A stretch of DNA of 64,000 nt from Pseudomonas agarici (GTDB taxonomy: Bacteria; Pseudomonadota; Gammaproteobacteria; Pseudomonadales; Pseudomonadaceae). The DNA lies in the NCBI RefSeq assembly GCF_900109755.1, contig NZ_FOAR01000024.1, positions 28,778-92,777 of the forward strand, read 5' to 3'. The translations under genes were made by a program, and so were the position numbers. The notes beneath the pieces are model-generated. The model ran no database searches. It saw only the letters and a program-made list of their open reading frames with translations, and was not told where the DNA came from. Shown here piece after piece: positions 41,832 through 51,314 of this stretch (the first letter of the stretch is position 1; each line of letters opens with the position of its first letter).

Positions 41832-42245
41832 ATGAGCACCGCACCTTCCATCATCCTCACCCGTCTCGATGTGCAGCGTCTCGAGCGCCTGATCGATAGC
41901 CTGGACGACTCGCTTGCGGGCGTTGTCGCGTTGCAGGCCGAACTGGATCGCGCTGACAGCGTCGTGGGCCACGAAGAAGTGCCCGCCGGTGTCGTGACCA
42001 TGAACTCGCGAGTCCATTGTCGCGAAGAAGGCAGTGGCAAGGACTATCACCTGACCCTGGTCTATCCCCAGGATGCCGATGCCGATGCCGGCAAGATCTC
42101 GATTCTCGCGCCGGTCGGCAGCGCCTTGCTCGGCTTGCAGGTCGGCCAGCACATCGACTGGCCGGCGCCGGGCGGCAAGACCCTGAAACTGGCCTTGTTG
42201 GAGGTGGAGTACCAGCCGGAAGCGGCCGGTGACTTTCACCTCTGA
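41832..42245 (+). CDS. rnk: Nucleoside diphosphate kinase regulator Rnk
   Basis: A 137-residue Rnk protein: an N-terminal coiled coil (LDVQRLERLIDSLDDSLAG) and a C-terminal GreA-like FKBP fold (LTLVYPQDADADAGKISIL, SALLGLQVGQHIDWPAPGG). Rnk-family proteins bind RNA polymerase and influence nucleoside triphosphate pools and alginate production in Pseudomonas. It converges with cyaA after 6 nt. Confidence 0.93.
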   Translation: MSTAPSIILTRLDVQRLERLIDSLDDSLAGVVALQAELDRADSVVGHEEVPAGVVTMNSRVHCREEGSGKDYHLTLVYPQDADADAGKISILAPVGSALLGLQVGQHIDWPAPGGKTLKLALLEVEYQPEAAGDFHL

Positions 42246-42251
42246 TCGACC

Positions 42252-45098
42252 TCAAGTCTGTTTCAGGGCGATATTCAGCGAGCTTTCCAGGTCTGCCTTG
42301 TAGCGCAGGTACAGGTTGGTCGAGCCCATGCCTTCGCCAACCAAGGCGCTGAGGTCCAGGTCGGTTATATAGCAGCGATAGCGCTCTGCCTCGCGACGCT
42401 GGCCGATAATCTCCTGGGCGACCGCAATAAACAGCTGGTTGCCGTATTCCAGTTCGCAAAACTCTCGCTGATTGCAGTACAGGGTGACTTGGACCTCGTT
42501 CGGCCCGACTTTGCCGAGGATCGCCTGAACATCGTAGAACGGCTTGTTGACCGGCGTCTGCGGCACGGGGCGGGCCTCGACCCGGCGCGCTCGGCCCGGT
42601 GCCGAGGGCAATAGCTGGTAATACAGGGTTTCCAGTGCGCCGGCGGGCGATGTCGAGTCCATCGGCATCAAGGCTTCGCGGCGCTGTAGGATCGACTGTA
42701 GGAAGCGTTGCAGTGGCACCAACAAGCTTTGCTCGTCATGGAACGGCAGGCGCTGTTGCCACAGAGCATTGAACTCATCCAACACATACAAGTCGGCATG
42801 GCTCTCGTTGATCCGAAAGAACACCTGTATGCAGCCGGGTTGCCCCATCGGCAGCACCAGGGCCAGGTCGTTTTCCTCCATCGCCCGCAGATCCAGGTGC
42901 AGCGGGCTGTAGCTCGACAGGTCGGCACTCAGGTAGTCAAGCAGTGTCGACAGGCTGTCCAGGGCAATATGGCGAACTTGGCCGGGCACCAGCTCCAGTA
43001 CGTGGTAGCGCTGTTGGACCTTCAGCAGGTAGCGGTGATTGAGGTCGCCGATCAATAGTTCCTGGGCAGTGTTGAGTACTTCCTCGACGCGCTGGGCGAT
43101 GAATGGCGCGCGGTTGTGGCAGAAACAACGTACTTGCAGCCTGGGCAGCTCGCGCCCCAGCGGTAGGTTGTTGAGGTAGTCGCACAGGCAGTCGAGCAGG
43201 GCGTGGGGCCCGTCGTAACGACTGACCTGCACCTCGTTCCAACTGTTGAGGGTGACTTGGTCGAGGGTCAGTACCAGATTTTCGCGGACACCGGCGTAAC
43301 TCAGGGAGTCAGTACGTTCGGTGGTCATCAAGATATTCAGATCCCGGTGGTGCTTGAGCGGGTCGACGCCGATATTGACCAGCAACAGCACCTCGCTCGG
43401 GATGCTGGGGCGCAGCAGCGGTTCTTCGCCGACGGTGCTCAGCGGCAGAGCGATCGCCTGCTGCAGGCTGCCCAGCAGATTGAACAGCTCGAACTCAGTC
43501 AGGTCGCTGCCGCCGGGGTGTAGGGCCAGGCGAGTGCTGCTGTCGATTACGCCGTTGCGGTGGCACCAAGTCAGCAGTTCGAGTAGTTGGCGGCTGCGCT
43601 TGATTGGCGCGAAGTGTTCCCACTCCTGGGCGCCCAGGCTGCCGTTGTAGAGGCCCCAATGGGTCTGCCCCGGTTCCTTGCGGTTAGGCGATTGCACCAG
43701 GGTCAGGGTGTCTTCGGCCAGGTCCGGGGCGATGCCGGGGTTGATGAACTCGATCTTGCCGGCCTTGCGCTCGAACGCTGCATACAACCGACGACCGAGC
43801 ACGTTGAGGTCATGCTTGTTGATCAGGCTGACCGCCTGCTCGGTACGGGCGAACTGGGTCAGGAAGCGATAGCTGTAGTTGAGCTCGTTGACCAGCGCAC
43901 GGCGTTCGGCGCTGACCTGGCGAACTTTCCACTGGCTGCGACTGTCGAGTAGTGTCAGTTGCCGCCGGTCCCAGCCCCATTCGCCGGTCAGGCGCTCCAG
44001 CAGTTGGCGTTGCCAGCTAGTGTTGCGCGAGTGGTTGCCGGTGAGCTTGCGGTTGACCTTCAGGTACAGGCTGCGCCGTACCAGTTCCAGGCGTTCCGGT
44101 TCGTTGCGGGCCTTGAGGTATTCTTCGATTCGTCGATAGACCACGATATAAGGGTCCAACTCGTCGAGGCCCAACTGGTTGGCGAACACCGCCTGCTTGA
44201 AGCGCAGGCTCAAGCACTGGACCTGCGGATGTTCGCTGGCATAGACCTCGATCAGCAGCAGTTTGAGCACCGACTTGTAGGGCGACTCGATACCCTTGAA
44301 CAACTGCCAGAGCCCGGCACCGATGAACTCACCTGGCGGGATTTGTGCCAGATGGCCGAGGTCCAGGCCCTCGTCTGCGCGGATAAAGCGCTTGGACAGC
44401 AGGGCATGCGTGTATTGGTCGTAGCGCGGCTCTTCATACACCGGCACCAGCCACCACAGCGGGGTGCGCCCGGCGAGCCAGATGGCGGTGCGATAGAACT
44501 CGTCCAGCAACAGGTAGTGCTGGGCGCTGCCGCAGTCCTCTGAACTCAGCGCAGCGTCTCGCTCGCCACGAACGAAACGCGCTGGGTTGATCAGGAAGAA
44601 ATGCGCTTCGGCGCCCTGGCTGGCCGCCCAGGTTTCCAGCAACTGGCATTTCCTGCGCAGTTCCGTCAGCTCGCCCTGGTTGAGGTCGCTGGCATGGCAG
44701 ACCCAGAAGTCCATATCGCTCTGGTCGGCCTGGGCCAGGGTACCCAGACTGCCCATTAGGAATAACCCGTGAATCGGTCGTGGCGGATTGCCGTGACGAG
44801 CCTTGTAGGAGAAGGAGCGGGTCAGGCGCTGGGCTTCGGCCAGGGCCGAGTCATTCGGCTCATAGTTCGACAGCCCAGCCGGCGTACTGCCCGAGACATA
44901 GCCGGGCAGCAGGGGGTGATTGACATGAAAAAACAGCGGCAACACGTTCAGTACCGCCTGCTGTCGCGACGACAGGCCTTCCATGGCGCGGCCAAGTCGA
45001 CCCTGGTTGAGCTTGAGAAAGCGTGAGCGCAGTTGGCTGAGCACTTTGCGGTCGATGCCCTCGTCCAGGTTCGGGCGAATTTCGTGGGTGTGCGTCAT
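42252..45098 (-). CDS. cyaA: Class I adenylate cyclase
   Basis: A 948-residue enterobacterial-type adenylate cyclase. The N-terminal catalytic half has LPGYVSGSTPAGLSNY, GSLGTLAQADQSDMDFWVC (metal-binding DxD) and HFFLINPARFV; the C-terminal half is the regulatory region. It makes cAMP for the Vfr regulator. The ATG at 45098 gives MTHTHEIRPNLDEGID; an upstream in-frame start adds nine residues. Length is normal for Pseudomonas CyaA. Confidence 0.95.
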   Translation of the reverse strand: MTHTHEIRPNLDEGIDRKVLSQLRSRFLKLNQGRLGRAMEGLSSRQQAVLNVLPLFFHVNHPLLPGYVSGSTPAGLSNYEPNDSALAEAQRLTRSFSYKARHGNPPRPIHGLFLMGSLGTLAQADQSDMDFWVCHASDLNQGELTELRRKCQLLETWAASQGAEAHFFLINPARFVRGERDAALSSEDCGSAQHYLLLDEFYRTAIWLAGRTPLWWLVPVYEEPRYDQYTHALLSKRFIRADEGLDLGHLAQIPPGEFIGAGLWQLFKGIESPYKSVLKLLLIEVYASEHPQVQCLSLRFKQAVFANQLGLDELDPYIVVYRRIEEYLKARNEPERLELVRRSLYLKVNRKLTGNHSRNTSWQRQLLERLTGEWGWDRRQLTLLDSRSQWKVRQVSAERRALVNELNYSYRFLTQFARTEQAVSLINKHDLNVLGRRLYAAFERKAGKIEFINPGIAPDLAEDTLTLVQSPNRKEPGQTHWGLYNGSLGAQEWEHFAPIKRSRQLLELLTWCHRNGVIDSSTRLALHPGGSDLTEFELFNLLGSLQQAIALPLSTVGEEPLLRPSIPSEVLLLVNIGVDPLKHHRDLNILMTTERTDSLSYAGVRENLVLTLDQVTLNSWNEVQVSRYDGPHALLDCLCDYLNNLPLGRELPRLQVRCFCHNRAPFIAQRVEEVLNTAQELLIGDLNHRYLLKVQQRYHVLELVPGQVRHIALDSLSTLLDYLSADLSSYSPLHLDLRAMEENDLALVLPMGQPGCIQVFFRINESHADLYVLDEFNALWQQRLPFHDEQSLLVPLQRFLQSILQRREALMPMDSTSPAGALETLYYQLLPSAPGRARRVEARPVPQTPVNKPFYDVQAILGKVGPNEVQVTLYCNQREFCELEYGNQLFIAVAQEIIGQRREAERYRCYITDLDLSALVGEGMGSTNLYLRYKADLESSLNIALKQT

Positions 45099-45233
45099 TT
45101 CAAACCCAAACCGGCTCCTTGGCACTCGACAGTAGGAAATCTCTGAAGATCGGCAGTTTACAGGCTAAGCGAGCGGTGCTTTAAGCTGAATTTGGCGAAA
45201 GATGTCAACTTGCCAGATGAGCGGCCACGGTTT

Positions 45234-45270
45234 GCCCGCGCAATCCGTAAAAAGCGGGGATTGCGTGGGC
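45234..45270. terminator. Strong hairpin between the TIGR02647 gene and cyaA
   Basis: GCCCGCGCAATCC pairs with GGATTGCGTGGGC at 12 of 13 positions around an 11-nt loop. It lies just downstream of the TIGR02647 gene on the minus strand. It lacks a T-run, so it may be a terminator-like stabiliser or a REP-type element. Confidence 0.45.
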
Positions 45271-45281
45271 TTCGGGCGAAT

Positions 45282-45527
45282 TCAGGCGGGCTCTTTGACG
45301 CTCAGGATAGTCAGCAGGCCTTGGGCATGTTCGGCGGCGTCACGGCCCAGGCTGGTCAGGTAACCCCCGTCGACTTGGGTGATCAGCTCCTTATCGAACA
45401 GGCGTTTGGCGGCGGAGATGGCTTTCGGGGCAGCGGTCTGGTGAATTTTCAGACCTTCCTGGGAACTCCCCAGGTTGAACAGTGCGAGGATTTCCAGTTC
45501 GGCAACCAACTCAGGGGTATACGACAT
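45282..45527 (-). CDS. TIGR02647-family small protein
   Basis: An 81-residue protein (SYTPELVAELEILALFNL, AAKRLFDKELITQVDGGYLTSLGRDAAEHA) matching my memory of the TIGR02647 family, which is confined mainly to gammaproteobacteria and looks like a winged-helix DNA-binding fold. It stands alone between cyaA and a small acidic protein gene. Function unknown. Confidence 0.8.
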   Translation of the reverse strand: MSYTPELVAELEILALFNLGSSQEGLKIHQTAAPKAISAAKRLFDKELITQVDGGYLTSLGRDAAEHAQGLLTILSVKEPA

Positions 45528-45682
45528 AAGGACTCCAGACTTTCTAGGAATTATTGGACAGAGTTCCTAAGGTGATCCCACTTGCACGGACTGTCCAGTG
45601 CCGGGTGAGCGCTTGGCCGGAAGCAGGCGTGGAATCAGTTGTTACGGGGTTTTACCAGTGTAGACAGTCCTTGCTCAAGCGC

Positions 45683-45967
45683 TCATTGATTTTCGGGCGG
45701 CAGCTTTGGCAAGGCTCGCAAGGCGTCTTCGTACCACTGGGTATCGAACGCGCGATCATCGTCGAGCATCGCGTCGATTTCCACCGCCAGTACATGGGCC
45801 ATGAGGTTGAGGATCTCGTCGCGTTCGTAGCCGACCAGGGTCAACTTGTTGAACATGGCCTTGGCGGCTGGAGGAGTATCGCTTTCGATCTGGTTTTCGA
45901 TGGCCTGGATCAGGGTGCTCTCGGCAAACGCTTCGTCGTCGTTATCGAGATCGATGGGTTCGCTCAT
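45683..45967 (-). CDS. Small acidic conserved hypothetical protein
   Basis: A 94-residue acidic helical protein (SEPIDLDNDDEAFAESTLIQ ... AMFNKLTLVGYERDEILNL ... LPKLPPENQ). Start at 45967 has GGAG upstream; an open frame continues much further but antisense to the glutathione transferase gene and is rejected. I do not recognise a family, though the codon use and start look genuine. Confidence 0.7.
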   Translation of the reverse strand: MSEPIDLDNDDEAFAESTLIQAIENQIESDTPPAAKAMFNKLTLVGYERDEILNLMAHVLAVEIDAMLDDDRAFDTQWYEDALRALPKLPPENQ

Positions 45968-46093
45968 GGCGGGCTCCTCAAGGAAAGGTTGGCAGTTTAC
46001 CCTTATTCGGCAAGGTAATGCTGCTGGTCGATTGTCGTGCAGTGCTCTATAACTGCCTGCGCCAACCACCCTACACGCCCTGGAGGTTTTGTG

Positions 46094-46753
46094 ATGCTCA
46101 AGCTTTATGGATTTGCTGTCAGCAACTACTACAACATGGTCAAGCTGGCATTGCTCGAAAAGGGTTTGTCCTTCGAGGAAATCCCGTTCTACCCCGCACA
46201 GACGCCCGAGGTCCTGGCAATCAGCCCGCGCGCGAAAGTCCCGGTACTGGGCGTGGAGCAGGGCTACATCAGCGAAACCAGCGTGATCCTCGAATTCCTC
46301 GACGACACCCAGGGCGGCAAGGCGTTGCTGCCCAAGGATCCATTCCAGCGGGCCCAGGTGCTGGCACTGGCCAAGGAGATCGAGCTGTATATCGAATTGC
46401 CGGCGCGAGCTTCGTTTGCCGAAGTGTTCTTTGGCATGCCCGTGCCGGAGGCAATCAAGGAAAAGACTCGGACCGAACTTTTGCTGGGCTTTGCCTCGCT
46501 CAAGCGCCATGGCAAATTTGCCCCTTATGTGGCGGGCAGCGAGTTGAGCGTGGCGGATCTGTATTTTCTCTACAGCGTCGACCTGGCCTGTGCGGTCGGT
46601 CAGAAGCTGTTCGGGATTGATCTGTTGGCCGAGATGCCAGAGGCGAGGGACTTACTGGAGCGGCTGCAGCAGACTGCACATGCACAGCGGATCGCGGCGG
46701 ACAAGGACGCCGCGATGCCGGAGTTCCTGGCGATGATTGCCGCCAGGAAATAA
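46094..46753 (+). CDS. Glutathione S-transferase family protein
   Basis: A 219-residue protein with a thioredoxin-fold N-terminal domain (LKLYGFAVSNYYNMVKLALLEKG, IPFYPAQTPEVLAISPRAKVPVL, SETSVILEFLD with the cis-Pro and Glu-Ser glutathione contacts) and an all-helical C-terminal domain. GGAGG precedes the ATG; an upstream in-frame start is less likely. Substrate unknown. Confidence 0.9.
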   Translation: MLKLYGFAVSNYYNMVKLALLEKGLSFEEIPFYPAQTPEVLAISPRAKVPVLGVEQGYISETSVILEFLDDTQGGKALLPKDPFQRAQVLALAKEIELYIELPARASFAEVFFGMPVPEAIKEKTRTELLLGFASLKRHGKFAPYVAGSELSVADLYFLYSVDLACAVGQKLFGIDLLAEMPEARDLLERLQQTAHAQRIAADKDAAMPEFLAMIAARK

Positions 46754-46803
46754 CAAAAACCTTGCGAGCCGCAATGCCATGGAGGCCTAGCGCGGTCTTG
46801 AGG

Positions 46804-48225
46804 TCAGTTGGCGTCGCTAACCGGCAAGGACTGGCGGCTGGCGAGCAGTGCCTGGCCGCGGGCCACCGCCGCCTTCACCTGCTCTGGCGCTGTGCCGCCG
46901 ATATGGTTACGGGCGTTGACCGAGCCTTCCAGGGTCAACACCGTAAACACGTCTTGGTCGATCTGGTCGCTGAACCGACGCAATTCTTCCAGGCTCATTT
47001 GTGCCAGGTCCTTGCCGCTTTCCACACCGTACTTCACCGCATGGCCGACGATTTCATGACAATCGCGGAACGGCAGGCCACGGCGTACCAAGTAGTCCGC
47101 CAGATCGGTCGCGGTAGAGAAACCGCGCACGGCCGCTTCGCGCATCGTCGCGTGCTTGGGCTTGATCGCCGGGATCATGTCGGCGAAAGCCCGTAGCGAA
47201 TCGCGCAGGGTGTCGGCGGCGTCGAACAGCGGTTCCTTGTCTTCCTGGTTGTCCTTGTTGTAGGCCAGCGGTTGGCCTTTCATCAGGGTCAGCAGGCCCA
47301 TCAACGCACCGAATACCCGGCCGGTCTTGCCGCGTACCAGTTCCGGCACGTCCGGATTTTTCTTCTGCGGCATGATGGAGCTGCCGGTGCAGAAGCGGTC
47401 CGGCAGTTCGATGAACTGGAATTGCGCGCTGGTCCACAGCACCAGCTCTTCGGAGAAGCGCGACAAGTGCATCATCGCGATGCTGGCCGCCGAGCAGAAT
47501 TCGATAGCGAAGTCGCGATCCGAAACGTTGTCCAGGGAGTTGCCGCCGACCGTTTCGAAACCCAATAGTTGGGCCGTGTATTCGCGGTCGATGGGGTAGG
47601 TGGTGCCGGCCAGTGCGGCGCTGCCCAGGGGTATGCGGTTGGTGCGCTTGCGGCAGTCCACCAGGCGTTCGTAGTCACGGCTGAGCATCTCGAACCAGGC
47701 CAACATATGGTGCCCGAAGGTCACCGGCTGCGCGGTCTGCAGGTGGGTGAAGCCGGGCATGATACTGTCGGCTTCACGCTCGGCCTGTTCAAGAAGGCCT
47801 TTTTGCAGGCGGGAGATTTGCGCCAGGATCAGGTCGATTTCGTCCCGCAGCCACAGGCGGATATCGGTGGCAACCTGGTCGTTGCGGCTGCGCCCGGTGT
47901 GCAGCTTCTTGCCGGTGACGCCGATACGGTCGGTCAGACGCGCCTCGATGTTCATGTGTACATCTTCCAGGTCCACGCGCCAGTCAAAGTTGCCGGCCTC
48001 GATTTCCCCCTGGAGGGTGGTCAGTCCGTCGATGATGCTGTCGCGCTCGGCATCGCTCAGGACGCCGACCTTGGCCAGCATCCTGGCGTGGGCGATGGAG
48101 CCCATGATGTCGTGACGATAGAGGCGCTGGTCGAACGTGACGGAGGCGGTGAAGCGTGCGACGAAGGCGTCGACGGGTTCACTGAAGCGGCCGCCCCAGG
48201 ACTGATTGGTCTTGTCGGTGCTCAT
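46804..48225 (-). CDS. argH: Argininosuccinate lyase
   Basis: A 473-residue enzyme splitting argininosuccinate into arginine and fumarate. The fumarase/aspartase superfamily signature GSSIMPQKKNPDVPE is present at about residue 283, with the catalytic His in GFTHLQTAQPVTFGHH and the ASVTFDQRLYRHDI N-terminal region. Divergent from algZ, as in P. aeruginosa. Confidence 0.97.
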   Translation of the reverse strand: MSTDKTNQSWGGRFSEPVDAFVARFTASVTFDQRLYRHDIMGSIAHARMLAKVGVLSDAERDSIIDGLTTLQGEIEAGNFDWRVDLEDVHMNIEARLTDRIGVTGKKLHTGRSRNDQVATDIRLWLRDEIDLILAQISRLQKGLLEQAEREADSIMPGFTHLQTAQPVTFGHHMLAWFEMLSRDYERLVDCRKRTNRIPLGSAALAGTTYPIDREYTAQLLGFETVGGNSLDNVSDRDFAIEFCSAASIAMMHLSRFSEELVLWTSAQFQFIELPDRFCTGSSIMPQKKNPDVPELVRGKTGRVFGALMGLLTLMKGQPLAYNKDNQEDKEPLFDAADTLRDSLRAFADMIPAIKPKHATMREAAVRGFSTATDLADYLVRRGLPFRDCHEIVGHAVKYGVESGKDLAQMSLEELRRFSDQIDQDVFTVLTLEGSVNARNHIGGTAPEQVKAAVARGQALLASRQSLPVSDAN

Positions 48226-48408
48226 GGATTCGCTCGTGATCTACTGAAAGTGGGTTGCCGGAAAAGTCGTTGCTGATCATAACAGGGTTGTCCCGACTGG
48301 CGCTGGCGCGGGGCGCGCGGTTTTTATTGCGAGCGCACCGGTCAGATGGCTTGTCGGCGACGGCGCAGGCGCGGAGACTGGGTGTCTCGTTTTGGGAATA
48401 CGCCCCGT

Positions 48409-49491
48409 ATGCCAATCTCACGAACGAAAATGGCGCCTGGTGCGCCGGCGACAGCGGAATTCTTTCTACCGCAGCTCTGCCTGCCAGAGGCGCTGCTGGT
48501 GTTGGTGGTCTTGGCCGAGCTGCTGGTGATGGTGTTGGTCTTGTCTGAGTCGATGTCTGGCGGTTTCGACTGGGTACGCTTGGCGCTGACCTCGCTGTAC
48601 GTGCAGTGGATCGTGCTGCTGTCGGCGGCGGCGCTCTGTGGCACCCGGTCCTGGCTGGCGCGCCTGCGTCCCGCAGTGGCGGGCGCCTTGTGCTGCGCCC
48701 TGGTGATCGGCTTGACGCTGACCTGCACGGCCCTGACCGAGTACTTTGCTCTCGCCGAGCGGCAGGTCGATGCCGGCAGTTTCAGTCGTTATCTGCGCCA
48801 TGGCTTGATCAGCCTCATCATCTCGGCGCTGATGCTGCGCTACTTTTATCTGCAGAGTCAGTGGCGACGCCAGCAGCAGGCGGAACTGCGAGCGCGGCTC
48901 GAAGCACTACAGGCACGGATCCGACCGCATTTCCTGTTCAACAGCCTGAACAGCATTGCCTGCCTGGTGAGGAGCGATCCACGGCAGGCCGAGCAGGCGG
49001 TGCTGGATCTGTCCGACCTGTTCCGGGCCAACCTCGCCCAGTCAGGCAGCCTGGTGTCCTGGCGCGACGAGCTGGAATTAGCGCAACGATATTTGTCGAT
49101 CGAACACTATCGTCTTGGCAACCGTCTACAGTTGGACTGGAGGGTGGGGACAATTCCGGATGATTTGCCGATCCCGCCACTAACCTTGCAACCATTGCTG
49201 GAAAACGCTCTGATCCATGGAATCGCGCCGCGGGTCGAAGGCGGGGTGGTCAGAGTCGAAGCCAGCTACAAAGAGGGAGAGTTCATATTGTGTATCAGCA
49301 ATCCCTACGACGATGCTGCCCGGCAGCAGGTGTCGAGCGGTACTCAACTGGCGCTAGTGAACATTGGTGCCCGACTTACGGCACTTTTTGGGCCTCGCGC
49401 TAGTCTTACCATGGATCGCCGTGACGGACGTCACTTCACTTGTCTACGCTATCCTTGTACGAGACTCACGCAGGAATCCAGCGCAATATGA
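48409..49491 (+). CDS. algZ: Sensor histidine kinase AlgZ (FimS)
   Basis: A 360-residue LytS/HPK8-type sensor: four hydrophobic segments (about residues 18-140), the H-box ARIRPHFLFNSLNSIACL with the phosphorylated His, and the N-box PLLENALIHGIAP. The usual glycine boxes of ATPases are weak, as known for AlgZ. The start is uncertain; MPISRTKM at 48409 is chosen over the more basic upstream frame. It overlaps algR by 4 nt (ATGA). AlgZ-AlgR controls alginate, twitching and virulence in P. aeruginosa. Confidence 0.9.
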   Translation: MPISRTKMAPGAPATAEFFLPQLCLPEALLVLVVLAELLVMVLVLSESMSGGFDWVRLALTSLYVQWIVLLSAAALCGTRSWLARLRPAVAGALCCALVIGLTLTCTALTEYFALAERQVDAGSFSRYLRHGLISLIISALMLRYFYLQSQWRRQQQAELRARLEALQARIRPHFLFNSLNSIACLVRSDPRQAEQAVLDLSDLFRANLAQSGSLVSWRDELELAQRYLSIEHYRLGNRLQLDWRVGTIPDDLPIPPLTLQPLLENALIHGIAPRVEGGVVRVEASYKEGEFILCISNPYDDAARQQVSSGTQLALVNIGARLTALFGPRASLTMDRRDGRHFTCLRYPCTRLTQESSAI

Positions 49492-50234
49492 ATGTCCTGA
49501 TCGTTGATGACGAACCACTGGCCCGCGAGCGCCTGAGCCGTTTGGTTGGCGAACTCGAGGGTTACAGTGTCCTGGAGCCCAGTGCCACCAATGGCGAAGA
49601 GGCTTTGGCCCTGATCGACAGCCTCAAGCCGGATGTCGTCTTACTCGATATCCGCATGCCCGGCGTGGATGGGTTGCAGGTGGCCGCGCGTTTGTGCGAG
49701 CGCGAAACACCGCCGGCGGTGGTGTTCTGCACCGCCCATGACGAGTTTGCCCTGGAGGCGTTCCAGGTCAGCGCCGTGGGGTATCTGGTCAAGCCGGTGC
49801 GTGCCGAGCACCTGCTTGAAGCCTTGAAGAAGGCCGAGCGGCCCAACCGCGTGCAACTGGCCGCCCTGACCCGGCCGGCCGCGCAGAGCGGCGCCGGTCC
49901 GCGCACCCATATCAGTGCGCGGACCCGCAAGGGGATCGAGCTGATTCCGCTCGACCAGGTGATCTATTTTATCGCCGACCACAAGTATGTGACCTTGCGC
50001 CACGAAGGCGGCGAGGTGTTGCTCGATGAGCCGTTGAAGGCCCTGGAGGACGAGTTCGGCGATCGCTTCGCGCGTATTCATCGCAATGCCCTGGTGGCCC
50101 GCGAACGCATCGAGCGTCTGCAACGCACGCCCCTGGGGCACTTCCAGTTATTCCTCAAGGGCCTCAACGGCGATGCGCTGATCGTCAGTCGGCGCCATGT
50201 CGCCGGTGTGCGCAAAATGATGCAACAGCTTTAA
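49488..50234 (+). CDS. algR: Response regulator AlgR
   Basis: A 248-residue LytTR-type regulator: receiver domain with VDDEPLARERL, the phosphorylated Asp54 in VVLLDIRMPG and Lys in LVKPVRAEHL, then a LytTR DNA-binding domain (YFIADHKYVTLRHEGGEVLL, RIHRNALVARERIERLQR). Its start overlaps the algZ stop, indicating coupling. Length equals P. aeruginosa AlgR. Confidence 0.95.
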   Translation: MNVLIVDDEPLARERLSRLVGELEGYSVLEPSATNGEEALALIDSLKPDVVLLDIRMPGVDGLQVAARLCERETPPAVVFCTAHDEFALEAFQVSAVGYLVKPVRAEHLLEALKKAERPNRVQLAALTRPAAQSGAGPRTHISARTRKGIELIPLDQVIYFIADHKYVTLRHEGGEVLLDEPLKALEDEFGDRFARIHRNALVARERIERLQRTPLGHFQLFLKGLNGDALIVSRRHVAGVRKMMQQL

Positions 50235-50236
50235 TC

Positions 50237-50257
50237 CGGGGCTTGTCGCAGGCCCCG
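50237..50257. terminator. Hairpin after algR without T-run
   Basis: CGGGGC and GCCCCG flank a 9-nt loop 3 nt after the algR stop. No run of T follows, so it may only mark a weak end before hemC, which starts 115 nt later. Confidence 0.3.
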
Positions 50258-50372
50258 TGACTCGCTCATTGGCTGTTCCGGGCCGGAGAGGCAGCAGAGT
50301 TTCTGATACAAGACAAAGCTAGCCGGGCCGAACTGTTATTATCTGCCGTATCTATTCAGTACGGATCGATCT

Positions 50373-51314
50373 ATGTCCTCTCGCGAAATCCGCATCGCTA
50401 CCCGTAAGAGCGCGCTGGCCTTATGGCAGGCCGAATACGTCAAGGCCTGCCTGGAACAGGCTCATCCGGGGTTGATCGTGACCCTGGTGCCGATGGTCAG
50501 TCGCGGCGACAAGCTGCTGGACTCGCCGCTGTCGAAGATCGGCGGCAAGGGATTGTTCGTCAAGGAACTGGAAACCGCGCTGCTCGAACACGAGGCGGAC
50601 ATCGCCGTACACTCGATGAAGGACGTGCCGATGGATTTCCCCGAGGGACTCGGTCTGTTCTGCATCTGCGAGCGCGAGGATCCTCGCGATGCCTTCGTTT
50701 CCAATACCCACGCCAGTCTGGATGCGTTGCCCTCGGGTGCCGTGGTCGGTACTTCGAGCCTGCGTCGCCAGGCGCAATTGTTGAGTCGCCGTCCAGACCT
50801 GCAGATCCGCTTCCTGCGTGGCAACGTCAACACTCGTCTGGCCAAGCTCGACGCTGGCGAGTACGACGCCATTATCCTGGCGGCGGCGGGGCTGATCCGG
50901 CTGGGCTTCGAAGATCGTATCACCTCGACCATCAACGTCGAGGACAGCCTGCCGGCGGGTGGTCAGGGCGCGGTCGGTATCGAGTGCCGTAGCGCCGACA
51001 GCGAGATTCATGCACTGCTCGCGCCGCTCCATCACGCCGACACCGCCGTCAGGGTCAGCGCCGAGCGGGCTCTGAACAAGCACCTCAACGGTGGCTGCCA
51101 GGTGCCGATTGCCTGTTATGCCGTGCTCGAAGGCGAGCAGATTTGGTTGCGTGGCCTGGTCGGCCAGCCTAACGGGGGCTTGCTGCTGAGCGCTCAAGCA
51201 CGTGCTCCGCAAGCGGATGCTCAGGCGTTGGGCGTGCGGGTTGCCGAGGATTTGCTGGGGCAGGGCGCGGACGTCATCCTCAAGGCTGTCTATGGCGAGG
51301 CCGGCGAGGAATGA
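50373..51314 (+). CDS. hemC: Porphobilinogen deaminase
   Basis: A 313-residue enzyme that links four porphobilinogens to hydroxymethylbilane in haem synthesis. It carries RKSALALWQAE, DSPLSKIGGKGLFVKELE, the SLRRQAQL phosphate-binding arginines, RGNVNTRLAKLD and the dipyrromethane-cofactor Cys in LNGGCQVPIACYAV (about residue 241). Its end overlaps hemD by 4 nt. Confidence 0.97.
   Translation: MSSREIRIATRKSALALWQAEYVKACLEQAHPGLIVTLVPMVSRGDKLLDSPLSKIGGKGLFVKELETALLEHEADIAVHSMKDVPMDFPEGLGLFCICEREDPRDAFVSNTHASLDALPSGAVVGTSSLRRQAQLLSRRPDLQIRFLRGNVNTRLAKLDAGEYDAIILAAAGLIRLGFEDRITSTINVEDSLPAGGQGAVGIECRSADSEIHALLAPLHHADTAVRVSAERALNKHLNGGCQVPIACYAVLEGEQIWLRGLVGQPNGGLLLSAQARAPQADAQALGVRVAEDLLGQGADVILKAVYGEAGEE

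Noticed and set aside
45683..46510. Long minus-strand extension (275 codons) of the small acidic protein gene
   Set aside because: The extension is antisense to the glutathione transferase gene, and a good start with GGAG exists at 45967.
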